A DNA stretch of 64,000 nt from Acidobacteriaceae bacterium (GCA_025352065.1 JANXUC010000021.1:84265-148264); one strand, 5' to 3'; positions 41,924-54,595 are shown, counted from the first letter of the stretch. Notes: generated from the sequence alone by a model not told the origin. Numbers and translations: made by a program.

Positions 41924-42925
41924 ATGCAGATTCTTGTGGTTGGGGGAGCTGGCTACATTGGCAGTCACACGGCGCATGCGTTGCGCCGCCACGGGTTCGA
42001 AGTCCTAATTTACGACAATCTTTCGACTGGACATCTCAAGCTCGCCAAGGGCTTTGAGGTTATTCAGGGCGAGATTTCCGACATTGGCCGGGTAGCTCGC
42101 GCCATCTACCGGGCCGACGCGGTGCTGCACTTTGCCGCGCACGCTTACGTGGGCGAATCAGTGACCGATCCGCGCAAGTACTTTCGCAACAACGTAGAGT
42201 CGGCGCTGACTTTGCTGAATACCTGCCTCTCTTGCGGAGTCAATAAGCTTGTTTTTTCATCAAGTTGCGCAGTCTACGGCGTTCCTGCCGCGCTGCCCAT
42301 CACCGAAAAGACTGCCCGCCAGCCGGTGAATCCCTATGGCATCAGCAAGCTTTTCTTTGAGCAGGCGCTGGAGTCCTACGATGTGGCCTACGGCCTTCGT
42401 CACGCGAGTTTGCGCTACTTTAACGCAGCGGGAGCGGACGACTCTGGCGAGATTGGCGAACTGCATTCGCCGGAGACACACCTGATTCCGCTGGCGTTCG
42501 AGACGGCGTTGGGACATCGAGATGCACTGCCGATTTATGGCAACGATTACCCAACGCCGGACGGGACCTGTGTCCGGGACTACATTCACGTCAGCGATCT
42601 GGCGGAGGCACACGTACTGGCGCTGCGCCATCTGCTGGTGGGCGGAGAATCGCTGACGTTGAATCTCGGCACCGGCTGCGGCCACTCCGTGATGGATGTC
42701 CTGCGAAGGGTGGAATCGGTGACGGGAAGAGATGTGGCGACTCGCGTGGAACCGCGCCGCGCAGGCGACCCTCCCGCGCTGGTCGCCGATCCTTCGTTGG
42801 CCGCGCGCATGCTGGGCTGGACGGCAAAGCTCACATTGGAAGACATGGTATCGAGCGCGTGGAAGTGGGCGCAATCTCAGGAGCAAAGAGGGCTGCGTCT
42901 GCGCGATTCCGAATTCGCGGCGTGA
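41924..42925 (+). CDS. galE: UDP-glucose 4-epimerase
   Basis: 333 residues, extended SDR. The loop VVGGAGYIGSHTAHALRR, SSSCAVYG and NPYGISKLFFEQAL (YxxxK) are all present. The substrate region NAAGADDSGEIGELHSPETH and GNDYPTPDGTCVRDYIHVSDLAEAH are diagnostic GalE blocks. It interconverts UDP-glucose and UDP-galactose (or their N-acetyl forms) for glycan synthesis. It is followed by proC after 97 bases, which are not obviously linked. Confidence 0.94.
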   Translation: MQILVVGGAGYIGSHTAHALRRHGFEVLIYDNLSTGHLKLAKGFEVIQGEISDIGRVARAIYRADAVLHFAAHAYVGESVTDPRKYFRNNVESALTLLNTCLSCGVNKLVFSSSCAVYGVPAALPITEKTARQPVNPYGISKLFFEQALESYDVAYGLRHASLRYFNAAGADDSGEIGELHSPETHLIPLAFETALGHRDALPIYGNDYPTPDGTCVRDYIHVSDLAEAHVLALRHLLVGGESLTLNLGTGCGHSVMDVLRRVESVTGRDVATRVEPRRAGDPPALVADPSLAARMLGWTAKLTLEDMVSSAWKWAQSQEQRGLRLRDSEFAA

Positions 42926-43022
42926 AGGGTCTACGAAAATTAACGCGTGATATAAGAATGTATGGCTCGCCAGTAGTGCAACCGCGCTACTGGTCGGATA
43001 GAACGCGCCCCTCGGAGGCTTG

Positions 43023-43877
43023 GTGAAACGAAATTCGACGGAACAAGGCTTGTCCAAGCTCGACCTTTCTAACAAGACTGTCGCTATCCTCGGAGCCGGG
43101 AAGCTGGGCAGCATTCTCCTGCAATCGCTGCTCAAGGCGAAACTGCTCTCGAAAGAGTCGACTCGCGCTACTGTTGCACATCCGGAACGTGCGCGCGCGT
43201 TGCAAGACAAACTCGGCGTTCCCGTGGGTACCGACAACGTCGCGGCCGTGCGCGGGGCGGATATTGTTTTTGTCTGTGTGAAGCCGCAGGTGGTGGCCGA
43301 GGTGATGCGTCAAGTCCGCAAGCACGCCACGCCGAAGCAGCTTTTCATTTCTGTCGCCGCATCGGTCCGTACGGGGGACATCGAAAAAGCCCTCGGAACG
43401 AAGAGTCCCGTCATTCGCGCCATGCCGAACACGCCTTGCGCGCAAGGCGTGGGCATGACAGCGATCTGCCAGGGAGCACATGCGAAAACGGAAGACGTGC
43501 ATCTGGCCTGCGCGTTGTTTGACCTGATTGGCCGCACGGTTGTTGTGGACGAAAAGCACATGGACGCGGTGACTGCGCTCTCCGCCAGTGGCCCCGCCTA
43601 TATCTACATCATCCTGGAATCTCTGGCCGAGGCTGGGGTGAAGGTGGGATTACCGCGGGACGTGGCTACCCTGCTAGCCGCACAGACGACTTTAGGCGCG
43701 GCTACTGTGGTGCTGGAAACGGGAGATCATCCCGCTCTCTTGAAGGACGCGGTCACCACTCCGGCGGGATGCACCATCGACGGAATTATGGAACTCGAGG
43801 AAGGCAAGCTGCGCGTGACTCTGATTAAGGCAGTGGTGAAAGCGGCGCAGCGGGCGAAAGAATTGGCGGCGGGCTGA
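43023..43877 (+). CDS. proC: Pyrroline-5-carboxylate reductase
   Basis: 284 residues from GTG 43023, preceded by GGAGG 4 bases upstream; TTG 43020 is the alternative. The NADP loop is VAILGAGKLGSILLQSLL, and the family has VIRAMPNTPCAQGVGMTAIC, SGPAYIYIILESLAEAGVKVG and TPAGCTIDGIMELEEGKLR. The enzyme performs the last step of proline biosynthesis. Housekeeping gene with no link to neighbours. Confidence 0.95.
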   Translation: MKRNSTEQGLSKLDLSNKTVAILGAGKLGSILLQSLLKAKLLSKESTRATVAHPERARALQDKLGVPVGTDNVAAVRGADIVFVCVKPQVVAEVMRQVRKHATPKQLFISVAASVRTGDIEKALGTKSPVIRAMPNTPCAQGVGMTAICQGAHAKTEDVHLACALFDLIGRTVVVDEKHMDAVTALSASGPAYIYIILESLAEAGVKVGLPRDVATLLAAQTTLGAATVVLETGDHPALLKDAVTTPAGCTIDGIMELEEGKLRVTLIKAVVKAAQRAKELAAG

Positions 43878-43900
43878 TCGCCGAATCAGACGCAAAACAA

Positions 43901-43924
43901 GAATCGCGCCCTTGAGCGCGATTC
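43901..43924. terminator. Bidirectional hairpin between proC and the FecR-like gene
   Basis: GAATCGCGC (43901-43909) pairs with GCGCGATTC (43916-43924). CAAAACAA before it gives a T-rich tail for the minus strand, and GTTGCTTCC follows on the plus strand. Confidence 0.7.
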
Positions 43925-43951
43925 GTTGCTTCCAAATACAGTTTCGGTAAA

Positions 43952-44776
43952 CTACGGTTTCGACGGGCTGACCGGATCTTCGTGGTGCGGGATCAGGAAC
44001 CAAATCACCACTCCAGCCGCCACGCCGCTGCCCACGTACAGGGCGGTCTGAGAATTCAACGGACCTGAACTGGCTGCGCTGGCCGCTCCTCCGCGGGTCG
44101 GTCGCTGGCGCGCTTGCTCGGCGGCCGCTGGACACGCTTCTCGTTTGATCTCCTGCCCGGCTCGCAGTAGCTCGCCGCGATCCGTCTGCGGCTCCTGCAC
44201 CGCGGTTCCGCCCAGATTCCCTAACGGAGCGCCGTTTACGTCCCGGTCGCGGTCGGCATCGACTAGCTTACTTGCATCGGATTTCTTGTCTTTATCGTGC
44301 GGACGCTGCATGCGCCCGTAGACGCGGACATCGCCGCCGCGCGCCTGGATCAAAACCTGCCCACCCTCGGCGTAGCTCACCGCGAAATCCGTCCACGCAT
44401 CCCATTGCTGCGGCTTCACCGTTAAGCAGCCGGCTTGAACCGCAAATCCGCGCTGCGTGTTCACGCTGACGCCACCCCGTTCGAGAGCCGCATAGGTGGT
44501 TTCGTAGCGGAGCGCGGTGTCTGAACCCAGCACGGAGTTGGTGCCGCCCTGCGTAAGATTGCCGCCGCCGTCCTTTTGGGTAACTGCAAGATCTCCGGGA
44601 AGAAGAGCTTGGGAATTCGTCACCGGGCGACCGTTGACCGCTACGTCGCCGTGGGCCGTCAACATCGCTCCCGCTGTGTCCTGCGCCATCACGGATGGCG
44701 AATTGACTTGCAACACCATTCCACAGACGAGCCCACACAACAATGCGGCACGGCGGTTGTGACTTCCCATGTACAC
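43952..44776 (-). CDS. FecR-like secreted/membrane protein
   Basis: 274 residues. A signal peptide (RAALLCGLVCGMVLQVNSPSVMA) precedes a FecR-like beta domain: GDVAVNGRPV, LLPGDLAVTQKDG, ALRYETTYAALERGGVSVNTQRGFAVQAGCL. It ends with Ala/Gly-rich residues, a membrane segment (ALYVGSGVAAGVVIWFLIP) and HHEDPVSPSKP, a tail I have seen in acidobacterial proteins of this type. No partner sigma factor is adjacent. It probably anchors in the inner membrane by the C-terminus. The function is unknown. Confidence 0.7.
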   Translation of the reverse strand: MYMGSHNRRAALLCGLVCGMVLQVNSPSVMAQDTAGAMLTAHGDVAVNGRPVTNSQALLPGDLAVTQKDGGGNLTQGGTNSVLGSDTALRYETTYAALERGGVSVNTQRGFAVQAGCLTVKPQQWDAWTDFAVSYAEGGQVLIQARGGDVRVYGRMQRPHDKDKKSDASKLVDADRDRDVNGAPLGNLGGTAVQEPQTDRGELLRAGQEIKREACPAAAEQARQRPTRGGAASAASSGPLNSQTALYVGSGVAAGVVIWFLIPHHEDPVSPSKP

Positions 44777-44882
44777 GGCCCCCCTAGCGAACCCCGAAAG
44801 TTGAAACCAGCTTACGACTAACAGCCTTAGAGGTCAACGACTTCCGACACGAAAGGACATCCGCATCGAAATTTAGTGCGAA

Positions 44883-47825
<2,943 letters not shown>

Positions 47826-48047
47826 TGCGAAAATCCTTGCCCACGGCGTGCTACGGCCACAAATATGAGTATGAAAAGCCTACCATAGTTAGATGCCTGC
47901 AAAATGCCAGAGTTGCCGCGCGGAAATCGATCAACCAACGCGCGCCGCCACGCCATTTCCTGTATATTCAGCCGGATAGCTGCCGTCCGGATCTGGGGCT
48001 GGATACGCAAGCCCGTTCCCCCAAGGCGACAGGCCTACCTGACCAAC

Positions 48048-50870
48048 ATGGATCTTTTTTACCGTCGGTTTACTCAAAGCGCTGAACGCCGTCCCGACCA
48101 GACCGCAATCGAAGTTCAGCGGCTGGATCTGGTCGAAAAACTGACTTATTCCGAACTGCGCCAGATGGCCGAGTGCGTCGGCGCATGGCTGCGGCGAAAC
48201 AACATAGCTTCTGGCTCGCGTTGCGCAATCTTTGCGGATAACAGTGCTCGGTGGGTGGCCAGTTACCTGGGAATTTTTGCCCATGGCTGCGCCGCTGTTC
48301 CTCTTGATAGTAACTATCACGCCGACCAAGTTCAGAAGCTTCTGGCTGACAGTGGAGCCGTCGTCCTGTTCTGCGATGCTCGTCACTGGCAGCTGGCCGT
48401 CGAGGCGGTCGCGAACACTCCGGTAAAGATTGTGCTGCTGGATGAGCCTCCGCCGGTCGATCCCAAGGCCGCCGTCAGCAAACACGCGGCCCCACCCAAA
48501 GCTCCTCTGCCGCCACCAACTGCCAAACTGGACGCAATTCTCAAGGCTGGCACGACTGGGTTTGTCGCGGTCGAAGCAAAAGAATCCGATCTGGCCTCCC
48601 TGCTGTACACCTCGGGCACCACTTCCGACCCCAAGGGCGTGATGCTGTCGCAAGCCAATTTGGCCAGCGAAGTTACTGCAATCTGCAAGGTAGTTTCTTT
48701 TACGGAAAGCGACGCAATCCTCGGCATCCTTCCCTTGTTCCATTCTTTGGCTCAAGTCACCAACCTTCTGCTGCCACTTTCGCTCGGCGCCCGCGTGGTC
48801 TATCTGGAGACTCTGAACACCACCGAGCTTCTGCGCGCTTTACAGGAACGTGAGATTGCCGCCTTCTGTGTGGTCCCGCAGTTCTTCTATTTGATTCACG
48901 AACGCATTCAGAAAGAAATTGGCAAACGCGGTTTCTTCGCCAAGAAGGCATTCGGACTGCTCGTTGTACTGAATCGCTTTCTGCGCCAGCTCGGTATCAA
49001 CGCTGGCAAAGTTTTCTTTGGAAAGATTCACGCGACCTTTGGCGACAAGATGCGCTTTCTGGTTACTGGAGGCTCGCGCTTCGACCCCGCGATTGCTTAT
49101 GAATTTCACGCCATGGGCATCGACATTCTGCAGGCCTATGGGTTGACCGAGACGACTGGCGGCGCGACGGTAACCCCTCCGAAAGCGATCACGATTGGTT
49201 CAGTTGGCCAGCCGCTGCCGGGGGTTGAAGTGAAGATTCTTGATCCGCAACCGCAGGAAGATGGCTCGCCTGCACCCGGCGAGATCGCCATTCGCGGCCC
49301 CAACGTGATGCTGGGCTACTACAACCGGCCCGATGCCACTGCGGCGACAATGCAGGATGGGTGGCTTTCCAGCGGCGATCTGGGCTACATCGACAAGCGC
49401 GGCAACGTCGTGATTACGGGCCGCAAGAAGGAACTCATTGTTCTAGCGAATGGGAAGAACATTTATCCCGAAGAGATTGAGTCCTATTATCTGAAATCGG
49501 CGTTTATCAAAGAAATTTGCGTGATGGGTCTGCAAGGCGCACCCGGTGATCCAGGGCAAGAACGGCTGCACGCGGTGGTCGTACCGAACTTTGATGTGCT
49601 CAAAGAACGCAAGATCGTCAACGCGAAAGAAGCGCTGCGTTGGGATATTGAAGGCATCTCGCACGAACTGCCCAGCACCAAGCGCGTGCTCAGTTATGAG
49701 ATTTGGCAGGACGAACTTCCGCGTACCACCACGCGGAAGATCAAGCGTTTTGAAGTAGAAAAGCGTGTAAAGGAACAGATGGCGCGTGGTGGCGCAGGTG
49801 GCGAAGAGACCGCCGCGCCGCCGAAGAAAGAGCTCACACCGGAAGATCTCGACTGGCTCGACCTGCCCGACGTGCAGCGCGTCCTGCCGATCTTGCGCGA
49901 AGCCGCGAACGAGAATGCCGATTCCATCGGACCCGCTAGCAGCCTGGAACTCGACCTTGGTCTCGACTCCATGCAGCGCGTGGAATTGCTGGTCTCACTG
50001 GAGCAGGAACTCGGCGGCAAGGTCGAGGAATCACAACTGGGAGACATCTACACCGTCCAGCAGCTGGTGGACGCAGTGGTAGCGAGTGCAGTCGCGAGTG
50101 GCGGTGCGAAATCCGCTCAAGTTGCCGGCTGGAGCTCCGTTCTAACCGAGGAACCCACGGACCCGGAAGTTCTAGCGCTCAAAAAGCCCCATCTGGTCTC
50201 GACCGCCTTCTGGTTTGTCCTAGCGAAGATCGTGCATTTGATCGCGAGGCTTGTCTACCGCCTTGAAGTTACCGGCATGGATAAGATTCCCGCCAACGGT
50301 CCGTTCATTCTTTCCTCGAATCACCAGAGCTATATTGATCCCGCGATTCTGGGTGCGATCTTGCCATGGAAACATTTCTACAATCTGTTTTCCGTGGGTA
50401 CCAGCGAGATTTTCGGCAAAGGCATCATGCACTGGCTCGCCGGGCAGTTGCGAGTAGTCGTGGTCGATCCCGACGCAAACCTTGTTTCAGCCATGAAAGC
50501 TGGTGCGTACGGACTGCGCAACGGCAAGATTCTGATTTTGTATCCGGAAGGCGAACGCAGCTTGGATGGCTCTCCGAAGCGCTTCAAGAAAGGTGCGGCG
50601 ATTCTCGCTACTCATCTACGCGTGCCCATTGTTCCCATTGCGATTGAAGGTTTCTACGACGCATGGCCGCGCGGCAAGCCGTTCTTCCAGAAGATTACGA
50701 AGTTCACCATGACGTTTGGCGACCCCATCCCGCCGCCGGAAGGCGAGCCTTCTGAAAAGCTCTACTCGGAGATGATGGTGACAGTGAAATCCAGAGTGGT
50801 GGAGATGTGGACTGTGCTGAACCGGAACTACCGCGGGGAAACGGGTAGCGCCGCGAAGGCTGCGGACTAG
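48048..50870 (+). CDS. Fusion: acyl-CoA/acyl-ACP synthetase, acyl carrier domain and PlsC-type acyltransferase
   Basis: 940 residues from ATG 48048 (opening MDLFYRRFTQSAERRPDQTA, standard for the family; a frame to 47904 is rejected). Residues about 1-590 are an ANL adenylating domain: LASLLYTSGTTSDPKGVMLS, QAYGLTETTGGATVTPPK, WLSSGDLGYIDKRGNVVITGR. Residues about 640-710 are an acyl carrier domain (ELDLGLDSMQRVELLVSLE, with the phosphopantetheine Ser). Residues about 760-940 are a PlsC-like acyltransferase (LSSNHQSYIDPAILG, the HxxxxD motif; LYPEGERSLDGSPKRFKKG). It may activate an acyl chain, carry it, and pass it to a lysophospholipid or other alcohol in one protein. Confidence 0.88.
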   Translation: MDLFYRRFTQSAERRPDQTAIEVQRLDLVEKLTYSELRQMAECVGAWLRRNNIASGSRCAIFADNSARWVASYLGIFAHGCAAVPLDSNYHADQVQKLLADSGAVVLFCDARHWQLAVEAVANTPVKIVLLDEPPPVDPKAAVSKHAAPPKAPLPPPTAKLDAILKAGTTGFVAVEAKESDLASLLYTSGTTSDPKGVMLSQANLASEVTAICKVVSFTESDAILGILPLFHSLAQVTNLLLPLSLGARVVYLETLNTTELLRALQEREIAAFCVVPQFFYLIHERIQKEIGKRGFFAKKAFGLLVVLNRFLRQLGINAGKVFFGKIHATFGDKMRFLVTGGSRFDPAIAYEFHAMGIDILQAYGLTETTGGATVTPPKAITIGSVGQPLPGVEVKILDPQPQEDGSPAPGEIAIRGPNVMLGYYNRPDATAATMQDGWLSSGDLGYIDKRGNVVITGRKKELIVLANGKNIYPEEIESYYLKSAFIKEICVMGLQGAPGDPGQERLHAVVVPNFDVLKERKIVNAKEALRWDIEGISHELPSTKRVLSYEIWQDELPRTTTRKIKRFEVEKRVKEQMARGGAGGEETAAPPKKELTPEDLDWLDLPDVQRVLPILREAANENADSIGPASSLELDLGLDSMQRVELLVSLEQELGGKVEESQLGDIYTVQQLVDAVVASAVASGGAKSAQVAGWSSVLTEEPTDPEVLALKKPHLVSTAFWFVLAKIVHLIARLVYRLEVTGMDKIPANGPFILSSNHQSYIDPAILGAILPWKHFYNLFSVGTSEIFGKGIMHWLAGQLRVVVVDPDANLVSAMKAGAYGLRNGKILILYPEGERSLDGSPKRFKKGAAILATHLRVPIVPIAIEGFYDAWPRGKPFFQKITKFTMTFGDPIPPPEGEPSEKLYSEMMVTVKSRVVEMWTVLNRNYRGETGSAAKAAD

Positions 50871-50887
50871 CTCCGGAGCAGGTTCCG

Positions 50888-51799
50888 TTACTTCGCTTTC
50901 GGATGCGTCTGGTCGTAGACCTGCATCACATGCTTCACCGAGAGCTGCGTGTAGCGCTGCGTGGTGGAGAGTCTCTCGTGCCCTAGCATCTCCTGGATGG
51001 CGCGCAAATCAGCACCTTCTTCGAGCATATGTGTTCCAAAAGCGTGTCGCATTGTGTGGGGATGGAAATCCGGCGATAGCCCCTTGGCGATGGCAATTCG
51101 CTTCACGATTCGTCCGACACTACGTGAGGTGATGCGTCCACCGCGAAGGTTAATCAACAACGCCGATGTGGCTTTTTTATTCTTTTGCACGGCAGCCTGG
51201 CGCACGGTCAAGTAAGCTCGAAGCGCCGACTGCGCAGCCTCTCCGAAAGGCACATAACGTTCTTTTTTACCTTTGCCGCGGATGAGTATCGCCTTCTCCG
51301 CGTAGCGAATGTCTTCCAGATTAATTCCGGTCAACTCGGAATTGCGGATACCGCATCCATAGAGCAACTCCAGCAGCAGCAGATCACGTTCCGGAAACGA
51401 AGCAACTTCCGGCATGCCCGTATCCAGCACGCGATTCATTTCTTCTATGGAGGGAACGCGAGGCAGCTTTTTGGGTAGCTTGGGCGTCGAGACTAGGGCG
51501 GCAGGGTTCTGCTCGACCATGCCTTCACGCGCCAGCCAGCGATAGAGCGACCGAACCGCCGCCAACGCTCTCGCGACGGACGTCTTACTCAACCCACGCT
51601 CGTAAAGATGCGAGAGAAAACCACGAATACGAATGTGATCGATCTTCTTCCATTCGTCCGCGCCGATGTAGGTCGAAAGGACGTCGAGATCCTGCGCATA
51701 AGCTTTAATCGTGTGCACCGACGAATTCTTTTCTCGCAAATGTCGCAGAAATTCGTCGATAGCTTTTTCAACAGTCGTGCGGCGGATGGCGGCTTTCAT
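50888..51799 (-). CDS. xerC: Tyrosine recombinase XerC-like
   Basis: 303 residues. An N-terminal SAM-like DNA-binding domain (KAIDEFLRHLREKNSSVHTI) precedes the catalytic domain with Arg (YGCGIRNSELTGINLEDI), Lys (IRGKGKKERYVPFG), His-x-x-Arg (HTMRHAFGTHMLEEG), His (LGHERLSTTQRY) and the active Tyr in QRYTQL. Normal length for XerC. It resolves chromosome dimers at dif with XerD. It lies immediately next to a second recombinase on the same strand, with a repeat element between them. Confidence 0.9.
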   Translation of the reverse strand: MKAAIRRTTVEKAIDEFLRHLREKNSSVHTIKAYAQDLDVLSTYIGADEWKKIDHIRIRGFLSHLYERGLSKTSVARALAAVRSLYRWLAREGMVEQNPAALVSTPKLPKKLPRVPSIEEMNRVLDTGMPEVASFPERDLLLLELLYGCGIRNSELTGINLEDIRYAEKAILIRGKGKKERYVPFGEAAQSALRAYLTVRQAAVQKNKKATSALLINLRGGRITSRSVGRIVKRIAIAKGLSPDFHPHTMRHAFGTHMLEEGADLRAIQEMLGHERLSTTQRYTQLSVKHVMQVYDQTHPKAK

Positions 51800-51807
51800 G
51801 GTTTGCT

Positions 51808-51967
51808 CACCACGGAGTCACGGAGACACAGAGAAAAGCGAAGACAGGAAAATACCGCATTGCACAACGAAAGCCTACGAATTGCTTCGCGCACCAACAT
51901 CCCGTTAAGCCCTGATCTTTCCCGCATTTCCCTTGGCACTCCTCCGTGTCTCCGTGTCTCCGTGGTG
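51808..51967. repeat. Inverted-repeat element between xerC and xerD
   Basis: Arm 1 CACCACGGAGTCACGGAGAC near 51808 and arm 2 CTCCGTGTCTCCGTGTCTCC..GTGGTG ending at 51967 are inverse copies about 110 bases apart. It also encodes the C-terminal tail of XerD. Related sequence is at 1083-1185. Confidence 0.75.
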
Positions 51968-52897
51968 AACAGCCTCGCGAGCCTTCGCGCGCGGATGATG
52001 CTGCAAGTAGACATTCTTCAACCGGTCCAGCGCCAAATGCGTATAAACCTGCGTCGTAGAAATATCGGAGTGACCGAGAATCGTCTGCACCGTGCGCAAG
52101 TCCGCACCGTTCTCCACCATGTGCGTAGCGCAGCTGTGGCGCAGCATGTGCGGAGACACCGACCGGCCCGTGGCCTGCGCGGCAGCCCGCACCATTTGCC
52201 AAACCCGCTGGCGGCTCAACTTGCGCGCCCCACTGCCAAGAAAGATATAGGGAACGCTTTTCCCTGCCGCCAGCACCGGGCGCGCTTCGCTCAAATAATG
52301 ACCCAGAGCCTCCATGGCTGACCGGCCCAGCGGCACAATGCGCTCTTTGTCGCCTTTGCCGCGCACCAGCGCGTAGCCGAGATCGAGCTTCAAGTCTTCC
52401 AATTTGACGCCTGTCATTTCTGAAACACGCAGCGCGCCAGCGTAAAACATTTCCAGCATAGCGCGATCCCGCTCCGCCAGCGCTCGCGAGATTTTTGTGT
52501 CGGCAAGAGCCTTGGGAGCGTGTAGCACAGTTTCCATTTCGTCTCGCGCCAATGCTTTGGGCAAAACTTTCCACTGTTTCGGAGAATCAATGTTCAACGT
52601 CGGATTATGCTGGATAAGATCGTCCAGCAATAAATACCGATAGAAGTGGCGCAGCGCAGAAAGCTTCCGCCCAACGGAGCGCCCGTCCACTTGATTGGCA
52701 AAGAGCTGCTGCAAGAACCCGCGAACCTCTTCCCGCCGCGCGGAAAGCAGAGTTAGTTTGCGCTGCTCCACAAACTCGGCAAACTGCAACAGATCGCTGA
52801 GATAGGCACTGACCGAGAGGCGCGCAAGACCCTTCTCCACCTTGAGATACGCGGTGAAAGACTCCAGAAGCTTCTCGTTGGAAGGGCGAACGGGCAC
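51905..52897 (-). CDS. xerD: Tyrosine recombinase XerD-like
   Basis: 330 residues. The catalytic residues are Arg (YAGALRVSEMTGVKLEDL), Lys (VRGKGDKERIVPLG), His-x-x-Arg (SPHMLRHSCATHMVENGADL), His (LGHSDISTTQVYTHL) and Tyr (VYTHL). The family normally ends at QHHPRA. Here about 25 more residues (including HHGDTETRRSAKG) come from the dispersed repeat that covers the gene end. The stop lies inside the repeat. Recombinase function need not be lost because the extra tail follows the last helix. It is upstream of xerC on the same strand. Confidence 0.9.
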   Translation of the reverse strand: MPVRPSNEKLLESFTAYLKVEKGLARLSVSAYLSDLLQFAEFVEQRKLTLLSARREEVRGFLQQLFANQVDGRSVGRKLSALRHFYRYLLLDDLIQHNPTLNIDSPKQWKVLPKALARDEMETVLHAPKALADTKISRALAERDRAMLEMFYAGALRVSEMTGVKLEDLKLDLGYALVRGKGDKERIVPLGRSAMEALGHYLSEARPVLAAGKSVPYIFLGSGARKLSRQRVWQMVRAAAQATGRSVSPHMLRHSCATHMVENGADLRTVQTILGHSDISTTQVYTHLALDRLKNVYLQHHPRAKAREAVHHGDTETRRSAKGNAGKIRA

Positions 52898-53016
52898 AAA
52901 ACCAGACTACGCATTATCGGACGCTGAGTGAAGTAGCAATGGCGACACCGAACTGGACGGACAACGAACTGGACGGACGTTGGCACTTCGGAATCGCTAT
53001 GCTAGACTCCCCGGAT

Positions 53017-53718
53017 ATGTTCCGTATCCTGATCGCGCTCGTTCTGCTCTGCACCCTCGCGATAGCCCAAGAGAAGGCTGCTGAGCCACCTGCGGCCTCC
53101 GCGAATCCTGCGCCATCCTCCGGTGGCAGTTCTTCCTCGTCGCCCGAGATGGAGGTCTTAAAGAGTGTTCCCCCGAAGTACCCGCTCGCCGCCGTCGAGA
53201 AGGGGATCTTTGGGCAGGTACTTCTGCGAATCCTCGTCACCGAGACCGGAGAGGTGGAAAGCGCTGAGGTTGTAAGCGGGGAGGAGGTTCTTAGGCAGCC
53301 TGCTTTGGACGCCGTCAAGCAATGGAAATTTAAGCCCTACGTTGAAGACGGCAAACCGATCAAAGTAAAGACCACGATTCCTATCAATTTCCACAAGGCA
53401 GTTCGAGTGGAAGCCGAACGCGGAAAACTCACCTATCTGCCTGCCGGCGTCACAGCTGGCATGTTGGTTCACCGGGTGGATCCGGTATACCCTTCCCTCG
53501 CAATAGCAAACCGTCGACAGGGCGCCGTCGTCTTTCATGCCTTGATCTCCAAAGATGGCCGAGTTGAGAATTTAACTGTCGTTTCTGGACCGAAGGAATT
53601 TGTCCCTGAAGCGAGCGCCGCAGTAAAGCAATGGCGCTACAAACCTTATCTGCTCATGGGAGAGCCCGTAGAAGTTGAGACAACTATTGAGATCCATTTC
53701 GCGCTAAGCCCCTACTAA
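53017..53718 (+). CDS. TonB-domain protein with two C-terminal domains (copy A)
   Basis: 233 residues from ATG 53017. A signal peptide (MFRILIALVLLCTLAIAQEK) is followed by a Pro/Ser linker and two TonB C-terminal-like domains: VPPKYPLAAVEKGIFGQVLL..AVKQWKFKPYV and VDPVYPSLAIANRRQGAVVF..AVKQWRYKPYLLMGEP. There is no N-terminal TonB transmembrane segment of the usual kind, so this is a periplasmic TonB-like protein rather than a classical energy transducer. A homologous gene follows after 124 bases. Confidence 0.82.
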   Translation: MFRILIALVLLCTLAIAQEKAAEPPAASANPAPSSGGSSSSSPEMEVLKSVPPKYPLAAVEKGIFGQVLLRILVTETGEVESAEVVSGEEVLRQPALDAVKQWKFKPYVEDGKPIKVKTTIPINFHKAVRVEAERGKLTYLPAGVTAGMLVHRVDPVYPSLAIANRRQGAVVFHALISKDGRVENLTVVSGPKEFVPEASAAVKQWRYKPYLLMGEPVEVETTIEIHFALSPY

Positions 53719-53842
53719 TCTGGGACTCACTGCGCTGACCCAGGAAGTTCCTGCGTGTTGCGCCGCCTTGAGCTTTCCAGCGCAACGAAGACGTAGTTAA
53801 AATGCTGGGGCAATATTTTCAACTGTGCTAAGCTTCTGCGCT

Positions 53843-54585
53843 ATGTTCCGATATTTGCTTCCGCTGACGCTGCTGGCTGCAGCAGGATACAGCCAGGATA
53901 AGCCCGCCGAGCTACATCTTCCACCGTCAGCAAGTTCTCAACCGACGACGCCCGCGAACCCGGCACGGCTCCCAAGCCCCGGGTCTTGAAGAGTTTCCCT
54001 GCGGACTACCCAACAGCCGCGCAAGAGGCAGGAATTCAGGAGCAGGTCCTTCTCCAGATTGTGATTTCAGAAACGGGAGACGTAGAGAGCGCGGAGGTTC
54101 TGAGCGGAGACGATGCTCTTACGAAAGCCGCTCTTAATGCCATCAAGAAGTGGAGGTTCGAGCCAACGATCTTAGGTGGGAAACCAAGCAAGGTGCATGC
54201 TACGATTCCGTTCAATTTCCATTTTAACAACAAAACCACAGACGGGAAAGAGGTACGAGGTAGCGGAACTATTTTTGGGGGTAACCATGGCAAGACTGAG
54301 AAACTGCCGTCCAATGTCGTCAAGGGATGGTTAATTCATCGTGTGGACCCAGTGTATCCACGCGCGGCCAAAATAAATCACGTACAAGGCGTAGTCGTTC
54401 TGCATGCCATCATCGGTAAAGATGGCCTTGTCACAAATTTGACGCCTGTGTCGGGACCGCAGGAATTGGTCCAAGCGGCGATTGGCGCTGTACAGCAGTG
54501 GCGTTACACGCCCTATCTGGTTTTAGGTGAGCCGGTAGAAATCGATACGACCATTGGGGTCAATTTCTCATTTAAACCCTATTAA
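53843..54585 (+). CDS. TonB-domain protein, tandem copy B, frameshifted near the signal peptide
   Basis: The start ATG 53843 begins a signal peptide (MFRYLLPLTLLAAAGYSQDK) in one frame that would stop near 53987 (..PSPGS). A -1 shift around 53970-53986 continues with RVLKSFPADYPTAAQEAG.., matching copy A (EVLKSVPPKYPLAAVEKG), and two TonB domains follow to 54585 (QEQVLLQIVISETGDVES.., WLIHRVDPVYPRAAKINHV..). The region of the shift is C-rich. Either a deletion has broken the gene or a base was missed in the sequence. As copy A is intact, loss of copy B could be tolerated. Confidence 0.65.
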
Positions 54586-54595
54586 TTTTCTCGCG

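Noticed and set aside
51807..52574. 255-residue minus frame over the xerD region
   Set aside because: Another-frame shadow of xerD; the true frame carries all catalytic residues.
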